From Collinsella sp. (lineage in GTDB: Bacteria > Actinomycetota > Coriobacteriia > Coriobacteriales > Coriobacteriaceae), in assembly GCA_019414515.1 (NCBI GenBank), contig DXLX01000013.1:1-27936 (forward strand): 27,936 bases of DNA, in the 5' to 3' direction. A program made the position numbers and the translations under genes. Below, piece by piece: positions 14,702-23,065 of the stretch. How positions within the stretch are numbered: position 1 is the first letter of the stretch; each line of letters opens with the position of its first letter. Below the pieces are notes generated by a model. The model was not told where the DNA came from, did no database searches, and saw only the letters and a list, made by a program, of their open reading frames with translations.

Positions 14702-14754
14702 GTGAACGTTACCCCTAGTGTAACGCGAACGGGGAATATAGGGTGAACGTTAAC
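14702..14754 (-). promoter_or_regulatory. GH105 promoter with two regulon operators
   Basis: Near-palindromic sites GTGAACGTTACC (14702-14713) and GTGAACGTTAAC (14743-14754) frame the promoter. Read on the minus strand, TTCACC of the upstream site serves as a -35-like box, and TACACT follows 19 bp later just before the downstream site. The layout is like that at the symporter and uxaC promoters. Confidence 0.6.
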
Positions 14755-14766
14755 CCTATATTCCCC
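14731..14766. repeat. 36-bp near-perfect palindrome with an operator at its centre
   Basis: The arms begin GGGGAATATAGGGT and their complement; only one symmetric pair of positions near the centre fails to match. The centre is the GTGAACGTTAAC operator. It starts 16 bases after the SGNH esterase stop on the minus strand, so as RNA it would form a hairpin ending that unit, while as DNA it is the upstream operator of GH105. No T-run follows. Confidence 0.75.
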
Positions 14767-14781
14767 GCAAACGGCAGACTT

Positions 14782-15450
14782 TTAGCGGCAAACGGCGGCT
14801 AAGCCCGCGGCGATGCGATGCGCCAGGCGCTCATAGCCGGCAGGACTGTAATGCAGACCGTCCGGCATATAGAGCTCGCGGTGCTCCGGCAAAAACGGGC
14901 TGATGCCGCTTTGCGCATACAGGTCAATCACCGGCACGGAGTAGCGGTCGCAGACTTCAAGCATCGCTCGCACGTAGGCGGCCTGCGTCAACCCCAGGTG
15001 GTTGAGCTCGTCGCTTGCCGGGATATCCTTCTCGTGCTTACCACTCGTCTTGCATGGCGTCATAAACACGAGCTTTGCCTGAGGTGAGCGCGCCGTGATG
15101 GTTCGGATCAGATAGTCGACCGCACCATAGAACTCATGCACATCGGTGCTGCCCAACTCGCCAAGCGGCACGTTGCGGCTAAAGTCGTTAACGCCGCCAA
15201 AGACAACATAGACATCGGCCGCATCGTCGATGCCGTCCAAGCGCTCGACAAATGAATCGCTGCGGTCGGCCTTGATGGCGATACGCGAACCCTTGATGCC
15301 AAAGTTCTCGACGACTGCACCTCCCAGCAACGCGCCCAGATGCGAAGTCCAAGAGATGTCGTTGCCGCCTGCGCCGCATCCGTTATCCCCCCATGTGGTC
15401 GAATCGCCAAAGCAGCAAATGGTCGATTCACTCAAGTTCTTCGTTTCCAT
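14782..15450 (-). CDS. SGNH/GDSL-family esterase
   Basis: 222 residues with the four SGNH blocks: CFGDSTTWG (catalytic Ser17), the Gly block at GIKGSRIA (51-58), GGVNDF (Asn88), and PDGLHYSPAG (Asp197, His200). Such enzymes remove acetyl or other acyl groups from carbohydrates. With the CE8-esterase fusion just upstream in the same unit (69 bp from its stop to this start), a pectin O-acetyl ester is the likely substrate. No signal peptide is present. The ATG at 15450 was chosen because GAGGAG stands 6-7 bases upstream; an earlier in-frame ATG at 15510 has no ribosome site. Confidence 0.82.
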   Translation of the reverse strand: METKNLSESTICCFGDSTTWGDNGCGAGGNDISWTSHLGALLGGAVVENFGIKGSRIAIKADRSDSFVERLDGIDDAADVYVVFGGVNDFSRNVPLGELGSTDVHEFYGAVDYLIRTITARSPQAKLVFMTPCKTSGKHEKDIPASDELNHLGLTQAAYVRAMLEVCDRYSVPVIDLYAQSGISPFLPEHRELYMPDGLHYSPAGYERLAHRIAAGLAAVCR

Positions 15451-15519
15451 AATCTTCTCCTCATCCGCCCATTGGCGGCCATACAGGTACGTACCGTTTA
15501 TTTGCAGCATGCCGAGGGG

Positions 15520-17685
15520 CTATGCACGGTCGCATTTCGCAACGTGCGAATCGAGCCATTCGATATCCTCGACAAGATGTGTCACTCCCAGATGGTGTTC
15601 ACCCGGACACACCTCGTGCCGCAGGCCATCTCTGCGACTCAGCAACTTGTAGGCATCGAGCACGATCTCGAGCTGTTCATCGACATTTTTCAGCCCGCGC
15701 GAACCGTTCAGATGATCTTCTTCGCAGCTCTGCACTAACAACGGGCGCGGCGCAATAAGCGAGGCAATATCGCCCATGTCGAGCAAGCGCCAAAGTCCGG
15801 GTGTGTAGTTGCAGCTGCAATTGCCATTGAGATGCAGCGGCGAATCACCGACACCGTACAGATAGCCCGAGACAAACGCCTTGCGCACACGCGGGTCGAG
15901 TGCGGCCAGGTACAACGTCATGTAGCCGCCACCCGAAAAACCAAAGCAACCCAGGGCATCCATGGCAATGTCGCCGCGCGCCTCCAAGTAATCGATCAAG
16001 CGCATGTTATCCCAGGCGTTGAGGCCCGCGACCGTAAGACCCAGTGGCTCGGCCATACGTGCCTGGTTTAGGCACGTCCCTCGCAAGTAGCTGTTCTCGT
16101 CATCGCCCTGACCCTTCCAGTCACGACGGTATCCCCAACCGCGCGCATCAGGGCAGACGGTCACGTAACCCATGCGTGCCAAACGCAGACCGTAGTCGTA
16201 ATTGAACTTACGCACGGCATCATCGACAGCCGGCACGCCCGTCACGCCCGCAACACTTGCGGCGCCTGCTCCCTGATGGCCATGCGGGCAGATATAGCAA
16301 CACTTGCGGCCGCGCGCATCGAGCTTAGGCGACTGCGGCTCGAGCAGGTAGAACGGCATCCAAACGTCGCGCTCCACCTGCAGCATCGCATGGGTGCGCA
16401 CGATACCGCCGGCAACCCGCACGCGGCTGAGCTCACGAATCTCAGCCGGGACGCGGTCCATAAGCGAAAGGCCCAAAACATCGCACAGGCGAGTCCTGGT
16501 CGCAATCTTCCATGCCTCAAAGTCTGCAGGAGTCTTGCCCGTAAAAGCAGCCGAACGCCCCTCGCGCTTCAGCCGGGCACGCAACGCAGGCTCGTCTTCG
16601 CAGTACGTCTCGATGTGCACGGTGCGACCGTTGTCAGACAGTTCAGCCGTCTCCACTGCATCACCGTCGCCGCCCTCGGGATCCCAGCCATCCGCACCGG
16701 CAAGCACCTGTTCGCGGGCGTACCCGGCAGCAGCCATCACATCGAGTTCATTCGCCCACGGCACCCAGCCGGTAGTATCGCCCGCCGGCCCATGCAGGAT
16801 CGCGCCAGCATACTGCACGCAGTTGTGCGCTGCCGGCTTATTCCAATCCCACCAGCCTTCGCGCTTGATATGTCGCCCCAGCCAACAATCGATCAGCACA
16901 GTTTGCGCCCATTCGCGCCAAGGACGACCCAGGTAGACCGAATCCGGCGCCACGCCATCCGGAGCTGTAAACGAACAACCATGAAACACAAATCCGTACG
17001 GCTCGCCTTTAGGCGTGGAGGCTGCCGTTACATACCCGTTGACATCCATATCGCGGTTGAGCGAGCGAATCTCGCACCCCTCAAAGTAGGCACGCGCGCC
17101 GCCAAAGATAAAGTCGACATCGCCCTCGATCCGGCAACGTCGGAAATACTGGCGCCCCACCCGGCGCGGCGCATACTGTTTGGGTCCTATAAACCCGCCC
17201 GGTTTGGCCTCATGCGGCGGCAGCGGACCCAAAAACAGTGTGTCCTGGTGCCCCTTAATGCAGCAGGCATCGACAACCAGACGGTCACCATCGGCATACA
17301 GGGCAATCGCCTGCCCCACCTCGCGACCGTCGCCGGCATCGTTGACGATTGTGAGGTTCTCGAGCCGCACGTCGTCGGCATCGACCAAAACGGTATAGGT
17401 CCTAAACGTGCCGAGCGTGCCGTCCACGCCCGAGCCGTCCTCCGAAGGCATCTTGGCACCCAGGCCGCCCACGATACGCACGCTGTCGGCCGTCTCTCCC
17501 TCAATCGTCACATGCGAGCGACGAATCTCGACCCGTTCGCGGTACTCACCCGGCTCGATATGGATTGTCACTGGCCTTTCGTCATTCGGACAGGATTCGT
17601 CAATTGCCTCCAAGGCCTTAGAGATACTGTGATATGCCCCCGCACGCTCGGGCGAAACCTCAAAAAATCGTCTCTCACTCATCAT
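15520..17685 (-). CDS. Fusion of CE8 pectin methylesterase and alpha/beta-hydrolase esterase
   Basis: 721 residues. Residues 10-330 are a right-handed beta-helix pectin methylesterase with its full catalytic set: Gln125 (GQAIALY), Gln147-Asp148 (KGHQDTLF), Asp191 (DVDFIFGGA), Arg254 and Trp256 (YLGRPWREW). After a linker (about 330-385), residues 385-721 are an alpha/beta-hydrolase of the acetyl-esterase type. Its nucleophile is Ser584 in GFSGGG, its acid probably Asp657, and its base His697 or His698 (GEHHLG). No signal peptide or transmembrane segment is seen, so both activities would work in the cytoplasm on imported oligomers. CE8 removes methyl groups; the second domain probably removes acetyl groups. 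It lies 134 bp after GH28. The start at 17685 follows AAAGGACG; 17682 is an equal alternative. Confidence 0.87.
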   Translation of the reverse strand: MMSERRFFEVSPERAGAYHSISKALEAIDESCPNDERPVTIHIEPGEYRERVEIRRSHVTIEGETADSVRIVGGLGAKMPSEDGSGVDGTLGTFRTYTVLVDADDVRLENLTIVNDAGDGREVGQAIALYADGDRLVVDACCIKGHQDTLFLGPLPPHEAKPGGFIGPKQYAPRRVGRQYFRRCRIEGDVDFIFGGARAYFEGCEIRSLNRDMDVNGYVTAASTPKGEPYGFVFHGCSFTAPDGVAPDSVYLGRPWREWAQTVLIDCWLGRHIKREGWWDWNKPAAHNCVQYAGAILHGPAGDTTGWVPWANELDVMAAAGYAREQVLAGADGWDPEGGDGDAVETAELSDNGRTVHIETYCEDEPALRARLKREGRSAAFTGKTPADFEAWKIATRTRLCDVLGLSLMDRVPAEIRELSRVRVAGGIVRTHAMLQVERDVWMPFYLLEPQSPKLDARGRKCCYICPHGHQGAGAASVAGVTGVPAVDDAVRKFNYDYGLRLARMGYVTVCPDARGWGYRRDWKGQGDDENSYLRGTCLNQARMAEPLGLTVAGLNAWDNMRLIDYLEARGDIAMDALGCFGFSGGGYMTLYLAALDPRVRKAFVSGYLYGVGDSPLHLNGNCSCNYTPGLWRLLDMGDIASLIAPRPLLVQSCEEDHLNGSRGLKNVDEQLEIVLDAYKLLSRRDGLRHEVCPGEHHLGVTHLVEDIEWLDSHVAKCDRA

Positions 17686-17738
17686 CAGTCACCGCGTCCT
17701 TTCGTCGTAGACCGTCTACGTTGCAGTTTCGGCATATA

Positions 17739-17781
17739 AAAAGTTCGCGCAATGGGTCGGGAAGGCCCTGCCCATCGCGCG
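17739..17781 (-). terminator. Hairpin with T-run between GH28 and the CE8 fusion
   Basis: On the minus strand CGCGCGATGGG (from 17781) pairs with CCCATTGCGCG (to 17746) with one wobble, followed by AACTTTTT. It looks like a partial terminator inside the unit, which would lower expression of the downstream esterase genes. Confidence 0.5.
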
Positions 17782-17819
17782 TCGCGACATACCGAATTTA
17801 ATTATTTAGGAGCAAACGC

Positions 17820-19415
17820 CTACGCGCGGATAACCTTGTCGACGTTCTGGAGCTGCAGCTCCTCGCCGTCCTGGCCCTCGATCACCACATTTTGCAGGTC
17901 GAGCACCTTGACGTTTTGCGCAATGATGCCCTGACGCACCATGGGCTCAACGCCGCAGGCCATGGCCGGAACAAAGGGCTCAGCATCGTCGGCAAAGGTC
18001 ACGTGGACATCCTGGAACGTCAGACGTGTCACCTTGCTCTCGGGCAGGCCCGTGATGTAGGCAGCGGCAGCATGGCAGTTGGTGGCCTCGATATCGCAAA
18101 ACGTCGTGGCACCAAAGCCGGGCGTGCGGTCGTCGACAGGCAAAGCCTCGCGAGACTGCACGTAATCGGTCTTGCCGTCCTTGTCACAGAAGTAGAAGGA
18201 GTTGACCACGAAGGGCGTGAGCACCTCGTCCATGCGAATGTGCTCAAAGGTAATGCCCTCGTTGACGGCATCCTTGCCGCGCCCGCGGCGGGTCTTGACG
18301 CGCAGGCCGCGGTCGGTGCGCTCAAAGAGGCACTTGCTCACGGTAAGGTCCTTGATGCCGCCGGCAGCCTCTGAACCCAGGACCACGGCGCCGTGACCAT
18401 CGTGCATGTAGCAGTGAGAGATCAGCACGTCGTGCGTGGCGGGACGAAGCTCGGGCTCAATGCCCAGCTTGCCGCTCTTGATGGCAATGCAGTCGTCACC
18501 CACTGAGAACTGACAACCAAGGATGCGAACAAAACCGCAGCTCTCGGGATCGAAGCCGTCGGTGTTGTGGGAGTTCTTGGGGCCCTCGATGGACAGGCAG
18601 AGCGCATCGACGTGCTCGCACAGGATGGGGTGGATGTTCCACGCCGGGCTGTTGCGGACGGTGAAGCCGGCCAAGCTCACGTTCTCACACTCGGATAGGA
18701 AGATCATGCGCGGGCGGGCGACCTCGCGGCCCTCCTCCGGGCGAAAGATGTTCTTAAAGTCCTTGTTCCACCAGTTGTCCTCGGCAAAATCGGTCTGACC
18801 GTCGATCGCGCCGCGACCATAGATGCACACGTCGTGCACGCTCAGACCCGTAAAGGTAGAGCAGTAGGTCGAGAAGCTCTCGCCCTCCCAGCGGCCCAGG
18901 GGCAGCATATCGGTGCCAGCATACCCAGCACCCTCGTCGCCCGTGACCGTACCGGGGATGTAGGCAAGCGCCGCACGATCGTGGCGAGCCAGCAGCACCG
19001 CTCCCTCGGCGAGCTCGATGTTGATATTGCTCTTAAGGAAGAGGGACTTGATACGATAGCTGCCGGCGGGAATCAGCACGCGCCCGTCCTTGGGACAGGC
19101 CATGATGGCAGCCTGGATGTTGGTGGTGTCATCATGCTCGGCATCGCCCTTGGCGCCACAGTCGCGAACGTTGATGGTAAAAGGCTCAGCCGGCGTGGTG
19201 ACACCTACGCTCAGCTCACGCTCGCCACAAACAAAACGAACCAGGTTGCGCTTGCCGGGGGTCAGGCCGTCGACATAGGTCTCGACCGTATTCGTGGTAC
19301 CGGCGGGCTCGTCGTTGACAAAGATCTCCCACGTATCGGCACAGGTAAAGTAGCCGCCGTCGTCAAGCTCGATAACCGCCGCGCGCGCGTTGCGCCAGAT
19401 AACGTTCGTCTCCAT
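17820..19415 (-). CDS. GH28 polygalacturonase (exo-type), cytoplasmic
   Basis: 531 residues. Residues 1-80 form a fibronectin-III-like N-terminal domain as in exo-acting bacterial polygalacturonases. The beta-helix starts at FTINVRDCGAKGD (79-91). All GH28 signatures are present: NTD (284-286) in HNTDGFD, the Asp pair 307-308 in VGDDCIAIKSG, GHG (340-342), and R-x-K at 372-374 in RGLRVKTRRG. The exo-type N-terminal domain and lack of a signal peptide suggest release of galacturonate from imported oligogalacturonides. The ATG at 19415 follows GAGGGAG. It lies 115 bp after the symporter gene with a terminator-like hairpin between. Galacturonate then enters the UxaCBA path encoded just upstream. 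Confidence 0.9.
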   Translation of the reverse strand: METNVIWRNARAAVIELDDGGYFTCADTWEIFVNDEPAGTTNTVETYVDGLTPGKRNLVRFVCGERELSVGVTTPAEPFTINVRDCGAKGDAEHDDTTNIQAAIMACPKDGRVLIPAGSYRIKSLFLKSNINIELAEGAVLLARHDRAALAYIPGTVTGDEGAGYAGTDMLPLGRWEGESFSTYCSTFTGLSVHDVCIYGRGAIDGQTDFAEDNWWNKDFKNIFRPEEGREVARPRMIFLSECENVSLAGFTVRNSPAWNIHPILCEHVDALCLSIEGPKNSHNTDGFDPESCGFVRILGCQFSVGDDCIAIKSGKLGIEPELRPATHDVLISHCYMHDGHGAVVLGSEAAGGIKDLTVSKCLFERTDRGLRVKTRRGRGKDAVNEGITFEHIRMDEVLTPFVVNSFYFCDKDGKTDYVQSREALPVDDRTPGFGATTFCDIEATNCHAAAAYITGLPESKVTRLTFQDVHVTFADDAEPFVPAMACGVEPMVRQGIIAQNVKVLDLQNVVIEGQDGEELQLQNVDKVIRA

Positions 19416-19463
19416 GGATTTCTCCCTCAAAAAGATGCTCTAAAGGCAAATTGTACGCTGTTG

Positions 19464-19506
19464 AAAAAGGGCCGTGCCTGCCGGCGGAATTCCGGTGGCA
19501 CGGCCC
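19464..19506 (-). terminator. Terminator after the symporter gene
   Basis: Perfect 10-bp arms GGGCCGTGCC (19469-19478) and GGCACGGCCC (19497-19506), with TTTTT following on the minus strand. It lies 24 bases after the symporter stop and 48 bases before the GH28 start, with no clear promoter in between. Partial readthrough is therefore likely. Confidence 0.85.
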
Positions 19507-19530
19507 TGTGATTTGGACGATATGTCGGCC

Positions 19531-21090
19531 TTACTCGGCGGGGGTTACGCTACCGTCCTGGAAGCCAACGTTGTTGTGGGCAAAGCAGTCCTCGTACTTA
19601 AAGCCGGAGAGCTCCTCGCAAAGCGCCTTGACCTCGGGCTTGACGTCGGCCATCTTGCCGCCCTCCTTGACGCGGCGGATCTCGTCGCAAAGGACGTCGC
19701 ACTGCTCCTTGTCAATCTTGATGCCGCGGGCAAGGACAGCCGCAAGCAGGAAGAAGCCGGCGCAGCCGATGAGCATGTAGCCGCAGATGTACAGAGGCAC
19801 GGTGGCGGGCTGGGTCACGGCGTCGCTGTTGCCGGCGGTCTGAATGAAGCCGGAGGCAGCAAGGACGATGGCCCATGCGTTAACGGCGATAGCCTGGGCG
19901 ATCTGCTGGCAGAGCTGCTGAGCGGAGCTGTAGATGCCCTCGCGACGACGCAGGGTGATGAGCTCATCGACATCGGGGATGTAGTTGAGCAGAACATCGG
20001 GCAGGTACTGGAAGCCGACGTAGAAGAACTTCCAGATGGCGAAGATGATGGGGTAGGCGATCATGGCGATGGCGACCGTGGAGGTGCCATTGATCTGACC
20101 AAAGGCGAAGTAGTTGTAGGCGATGATGCACGCAGCGCAACCGACGTTGGCCAGGTACCAAGACTTGTGGAAGCCCTTCTTGGCCATGAGGGCGACCCAG
20201 ATGGCGGTGCAGACGATAGCGACGACCTTGCCGGGCATCTCCATCACGGACTCGTAGGACTTAGGAATCTGCAGGCAGTAGACGATGAAGAAGGACAGGC
20301 AGGCAGACCAGCAGGCAGCAGCAAGCTTCGTGGAGACCTGTGCATACAGGACCTTGCGGAAGGACTTGTTGCGGAAGGTGGAGATAACGTCCACAAAGAA
20401 CTTCTTGATGCCCTCGCCGACGCTCTCGATCTTCTCCTGAGCGACCTCCTCGGGGGTGTGCTCCCACGTGGACAGGTACACGCAGAGCAGCGAGATTGCC
20501 ATGACCGAAGCGTTGACCGTAGCGATGATGAAGTAGCTGAACGGGTTGGTCTCGCCGAAGGTGCCAAAGCCGAAGCCCACAAGTGCAGCCATCAGGAAGC
20601 CGGCGGCGTTACCAAAGAGATGCTTGTAGCCGGTGAGGTACGTACGCTCCTTAAAGTCGTCGGTCATCTCGATGGTAAGCGGCGACAGGTTGGCGGTGCA
20701 GAACGTGTACGCGACGTTGTAGATCAGGTACAGCACAAAGTAGTACGGGAAGCCAAACGGCGTAGCCACGAAGATGAGCGGCTCGGCGATCATCATCGGG
20801 ATGGCCAGCAAGATCCAGAAACGACGACGACCAAAGATGCGGCCAATCTTGGTGGCATAGAAGTTATCGGCCACAAAGCCCATCAGCGGGCAAAGAATGG
20901 CGTTGACATAGATGGCAAACGAGCTGATCAGTGCAGCCTCGCCTGCGGACAAGCCACACTCCGTGGACAGGAACAGCACCATGTAACTGTGCGTAAAGGT
21001 CAGGGCACCGGAATTGAGCATACCGCCCATACCAAAGCCCAAGCGCGTCCAGAATGTGATCTTACGCTTTTTTCCGATCTTATTAGTCAT
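19531..21090 (-). CDS. GPH-family (MFS_2) sugar:cation symporter
   Basis: An inner-membrane transporter of 519 residues with about 12 hydrophobic helices, starting at TRLGFGMGGMLNSGAL, the usual GPH opening. The loop GFVADNFYATKIGRIFGRRRFWIL has the conserved D...GRRRF pattern, and DDFKERTYLTGYK is the next family loop. The last 60 residues are a soluble tail. GPH members carry pentosides, hexuronides and their oligomers with H+ or Na+. Here it sits between the uxa genes and GH28, so galacturonate or oligogalacturonide uptake is the expected role. The ATG at 21090 follows GAGGGAG. Its promoter carries several regulon operators. Confidence 0.88.
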   Translation of the reverse strand: MTNKIGKKRKITFWTRLGFGMGGMLNSGALTFTHSYMVLFLSTECGLSAGEAALISSFAIYVNAILCPLMGFVADNFYATKIGRIFGRRRFWILLAIPMMIAEPLIFVATPFGFPYYFVLYLIYNVAYTFCTANLSPLTIEMTDDFKERTYLTGYKHLFGNAAGFLMAALVGFGFGTFGETNPFSYFIIATVNASVMAISLLCVYLSTWEHTPEEVAQEKIESVGEGIKKFFVDVISTFRNKSFRKVLYAQVSTKLAAACWSACLSFFIVYCLQIPKSYESVMEMPGKVVAIVCTAIWVALMAKKGFHKSWYLANVGCAACIIAYNYFAFGQINGTSTVAIAMIAYPIIFAIWKFFYVGFQYLPDVLLNYIPDVDELITLRRREGIYSSAQQLCQQIAQAIAVNAWAIVLAASGFIQTAGNSDAVTQPATVPLYICGYMLIGCAGFFLLAAVLARGIKIDKEQCDVLCDEIRRVKEGGKMADVKPEVKALCEELSGFKYEDCFAHNNVGFQDGSVTPAE

Positions 21091-21169
21091 CGAGCTCCCT
21101 CTCTTTTCTCGATTGTCTTGTAACAAGACATTTGAGTCCACACTGACATCTGTCTGCTTGGCGTTCAGG

Positions 21170-21263
21170 GTGAACGTTTAGCTAGATTATGCGCGATTGC
21201 TTATGATAGGTGAACGTTCACTTGTATATTATCCTTGAACGGTCGTTTTTTGCCGTTGAACGG
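21170..21263 (-). promoter_or_regulatory. Symporter promoter with regulon operators and a second palindrome
   Basis: Minus-strand promoter: TTCACC (plus 21209-21214) as the -35, a 17-bp spacer, and CATAAT (plus 21186-21191) as the -10. The perfect operator GTGAACGTTCAC (21210-21221) overlaps the -35. A second, weaker operator GTGAACGTTTAG (21170-21181) follows the -10. Farther upstream is the odd palindrome CCGTTGAACGG (21253-21263), which recurs at uxaC. Confidence 0.7.
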
Positions 21264-21329
21264 GCCTGAAAATGAAAAAATCCCTGCATTTTTGATTATC
21301 AAGTCGATTCAGCACCACGCAACAACTAG

Positions 21330-21341
21330 GTGAACGTTCAT
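21330..21341. promoter_or_regulatory. Additional near-perfect regulon operator
   Basis: GTGAACGTTCAT differs from the palindrome by its last base. It lies 240 bp upstream of the symporter start. It may serve a second upstream promoter or allow looping to the sites at 21170-21221. The 409-bp space 21091-21499 holds these sites and the uxaA terminator, and no gene. Confidence 0.55.
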
Positions 21342-21415
21342 TGTTCTCTGGAGATGAGGGAGGTGCCGGGCACCCTTCCCAAAAAAGCCGTGCACGACAA
21401 CGCAACGAGAAACGA

Positions 21416-21450
21416 AAAACGACCCCGCCGAGATTGTCCTCGGCGGGGTC
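21416..21450 (-). terminator. Terminator after uxaA
   Basis: GACCCCGCCGAG (21421-21432) pairs exactly with 21439-21450. On the minus strand the stem is followed by GTTTTTC. Confidence 0.9.
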
Positions 21451-21499
21451 GCTCAGTCTTTGCAGCAGCTTATTCAATCACGCGCTCAACGTGTCATCG

Positions 21500-22984
21500 C
21501 TACAGGCAGACTCCGTCCTTCCAGATGCTGATCTCGTGACAGCCGCGACGCTCGGCGCTGGTAAGCTTGCCGCTCGCCGTGTCCAGCACCAGCTGATACA
21601 GATCGCCGGCAGCCTCATCGAGCGTACGCTCGCCCGTAGCCACCACACCGGCGTTAAAGTCCATCCAGTTGGCCTTGTGGTCGCACAGGCGCTGGTTGGT
21701 GAACACCTTGAGCGTAGGCGCCGGCGCGCCAAACGGTGTGCCGCGGCCGGTCGAGAACAGAATCACGTGGCAGCCGGCAGCCGTCAACGCCGTGGTGGAT
21801 ACCATGTCGTTGCCCGGACCGCACAGCATGTTCAGGCCGTGTTTATTTGCCTGGCCGGCATACGGCAGCACGTCGACGATGGGGGCAGATCCGCCCTTTT
21901 GCACGCAGCCGCAGCTCTTGTCCTCGAGCGTGGTAATACCGCCGTCCTTGTTGCCGGGACTCGGGTTCTCATAAACGACCTCGCCGTGGCTAATAAAGTA
22001 GTCCTTAAATCCATTGAGCATGTCGGAGGCAGCGTTAAAGACCTGCTCGTTCTCGCAACGATCGAGCAGGATGCTCTCCGCGCCAAACATCTCGGGCACC
22101 TCGGTAAGCACCGACGTGCCGCCACGGGCGACGAGCATATCGCTCACGCGACCGATCGTGGGGTTGGCGGTAATGCCCGAAAGACCGTCGGAGCCGCCAC
22201 ACTTAAGACCAATGACCAGCTCGGAGGCCGGAATGGGCTCGCGCTTGGACTGCTTTGCCAGGTCTGCCAGCTCGGCCAGAATCTTGTGGCCCTCGATTTG
22301 CTCGTCGGCTACATCCTGGCAGGTGAGAAAGCGAACGCGCTCGTGATCGAAGTCACCGAGCTCGTCGAGCACCTGCTGGTGTGTGCAGTTCTCGCAACCG
22401 AGCGACAGGAACAGCACGCCGGCCGCATTAGGGTGACGCGAGAGCGCCACCAGCAGACGACGCGTCTGGACATGGTCGGCGCCGGTCTGCGAGCAACCGA
22501 ACGGATGCGGGAAGTAGTAGACGCCCTCCAGCGAGCCATCGACCAGATCCTGGGCCTGCTCGCACATGGCACGGGCGACTTCGTTGACACAGCCGACCGT
22601 GGGGATGATCCACAGCTCGTTGCGCGTCGCGGCACGACCGTCGGCGCGGCGGAACCCCATAAAGGTCTCGGGCTCAACCGACTCAACGACCGGATGCGTG
22701 GGGTTGTAGGTGTACTCGACCTCGCCCGAAAGGTTGGTCTTGACATTATGTGTATGAAGCCACTGACCGGGCTGGACATCGCCCGTCACATGGCCGATAG
22801 GAAGGCCGTACTTGATGACGTCCTCCCCCGCGGCAATCGAGCGCACGGCCATCTTATGACCCTGCGGAATATCCTCCGCGGCCACGACCTCGCCCACCCC
22901 GGGAACCGCGACGGCGGTGCCCTTGGCAAGCAGCGACAGCGCGACGATCACGTTGTCGGCCGGATTGATCTGGATAGTGTTCAT
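21500..22984 (-). CDS. uxaA: Altronate dehydratase
   Basis: 494 residues with the two-part build of UxaA. An N-terminal SAF-like domain (1-100) ends in GQWLHTHNVKTNL. The large C-terminal domain has FMGFRRADGRAATRN, TVGCVNEVA, the cysteine-bearing FGCSQTGADH, LGCENC, GLKCGGSDGLSGITANP and TGRGTPFGAPAPTLKV. It dehydrates D-altronate to KDG, the last galacturonate-specific step, in the cytoplasm with Fe(II)/Mn(II). It is third in the uxaC-uxaB-uxaA unit, 81 bp after uxaB, with a strong terminator behind it. The ATG at 22984 is supported by the family's MNTIQINPADNV start; the ribosome site is weaker than for its neighbours. Confidence 0.95.
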   Translation of the reverse strand: MNTIQINPADNVIVALSLLAKGTAVAVPGVGEVVAAEDIPQGHKMAVRSIAAGEDVIKYGLPIGHVTGDVQPGQWLHTHNVKTNLSGEVEYTYNPTHPVVESVEPETFMGFRRADGRAATRNELWIIPTVGCVNEVARAMCEQAQDLVDGSLEGVYYFPHPFGCSQTGADHVQTRRLLVALSRHPNAAGVLFLSLGCENCTHQQVLDELGDFDHERVRFLTCQDVADEQIEGHKILAELADLAKQSKREPIPASELVIGLKCGGSDGLSGITANPTIGRVSDMLVARGGTSVLTEVPEMFGAESILLDRCENEQVFNAASDMLNGFKDYFISHGEVVYENPSPGNKDGGITTLEDKSCGCVQKGGSAPIVDVLPYAGQANKHGLNMLCGPGNDMVSTTALTAAGCHVILFSTGRGTPFGAPAPTLKVFTNQRLCDHKANWMDFNAGVVATGERTLDEAAGDLYQLVLDTASGKLTSAERRGCHEISIWKDGVCL

Positions 22985-23022
22985 TGCAAATGGTCCTAAC
23001 CCTACAGGTTGAGCAGAAGTCG

Positions 23023-23054
23023 AGACGCGGGCACGCCGTCCCGCGCCCGCGTCT
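23023..23054 (-). other. Intercistronic stem-loop between uxaB and uxaA
   Basis: Perfect 10-bp arms AGACGCGGGC (23023-23032) and GCCCGCGTCT (23045-23054). There is no T-run after it, so an RNA processing or stability structure is more likely than a terminator. Confidence 0.55.
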
Positions 23055-23065
23055 GCGCCGGGAAT

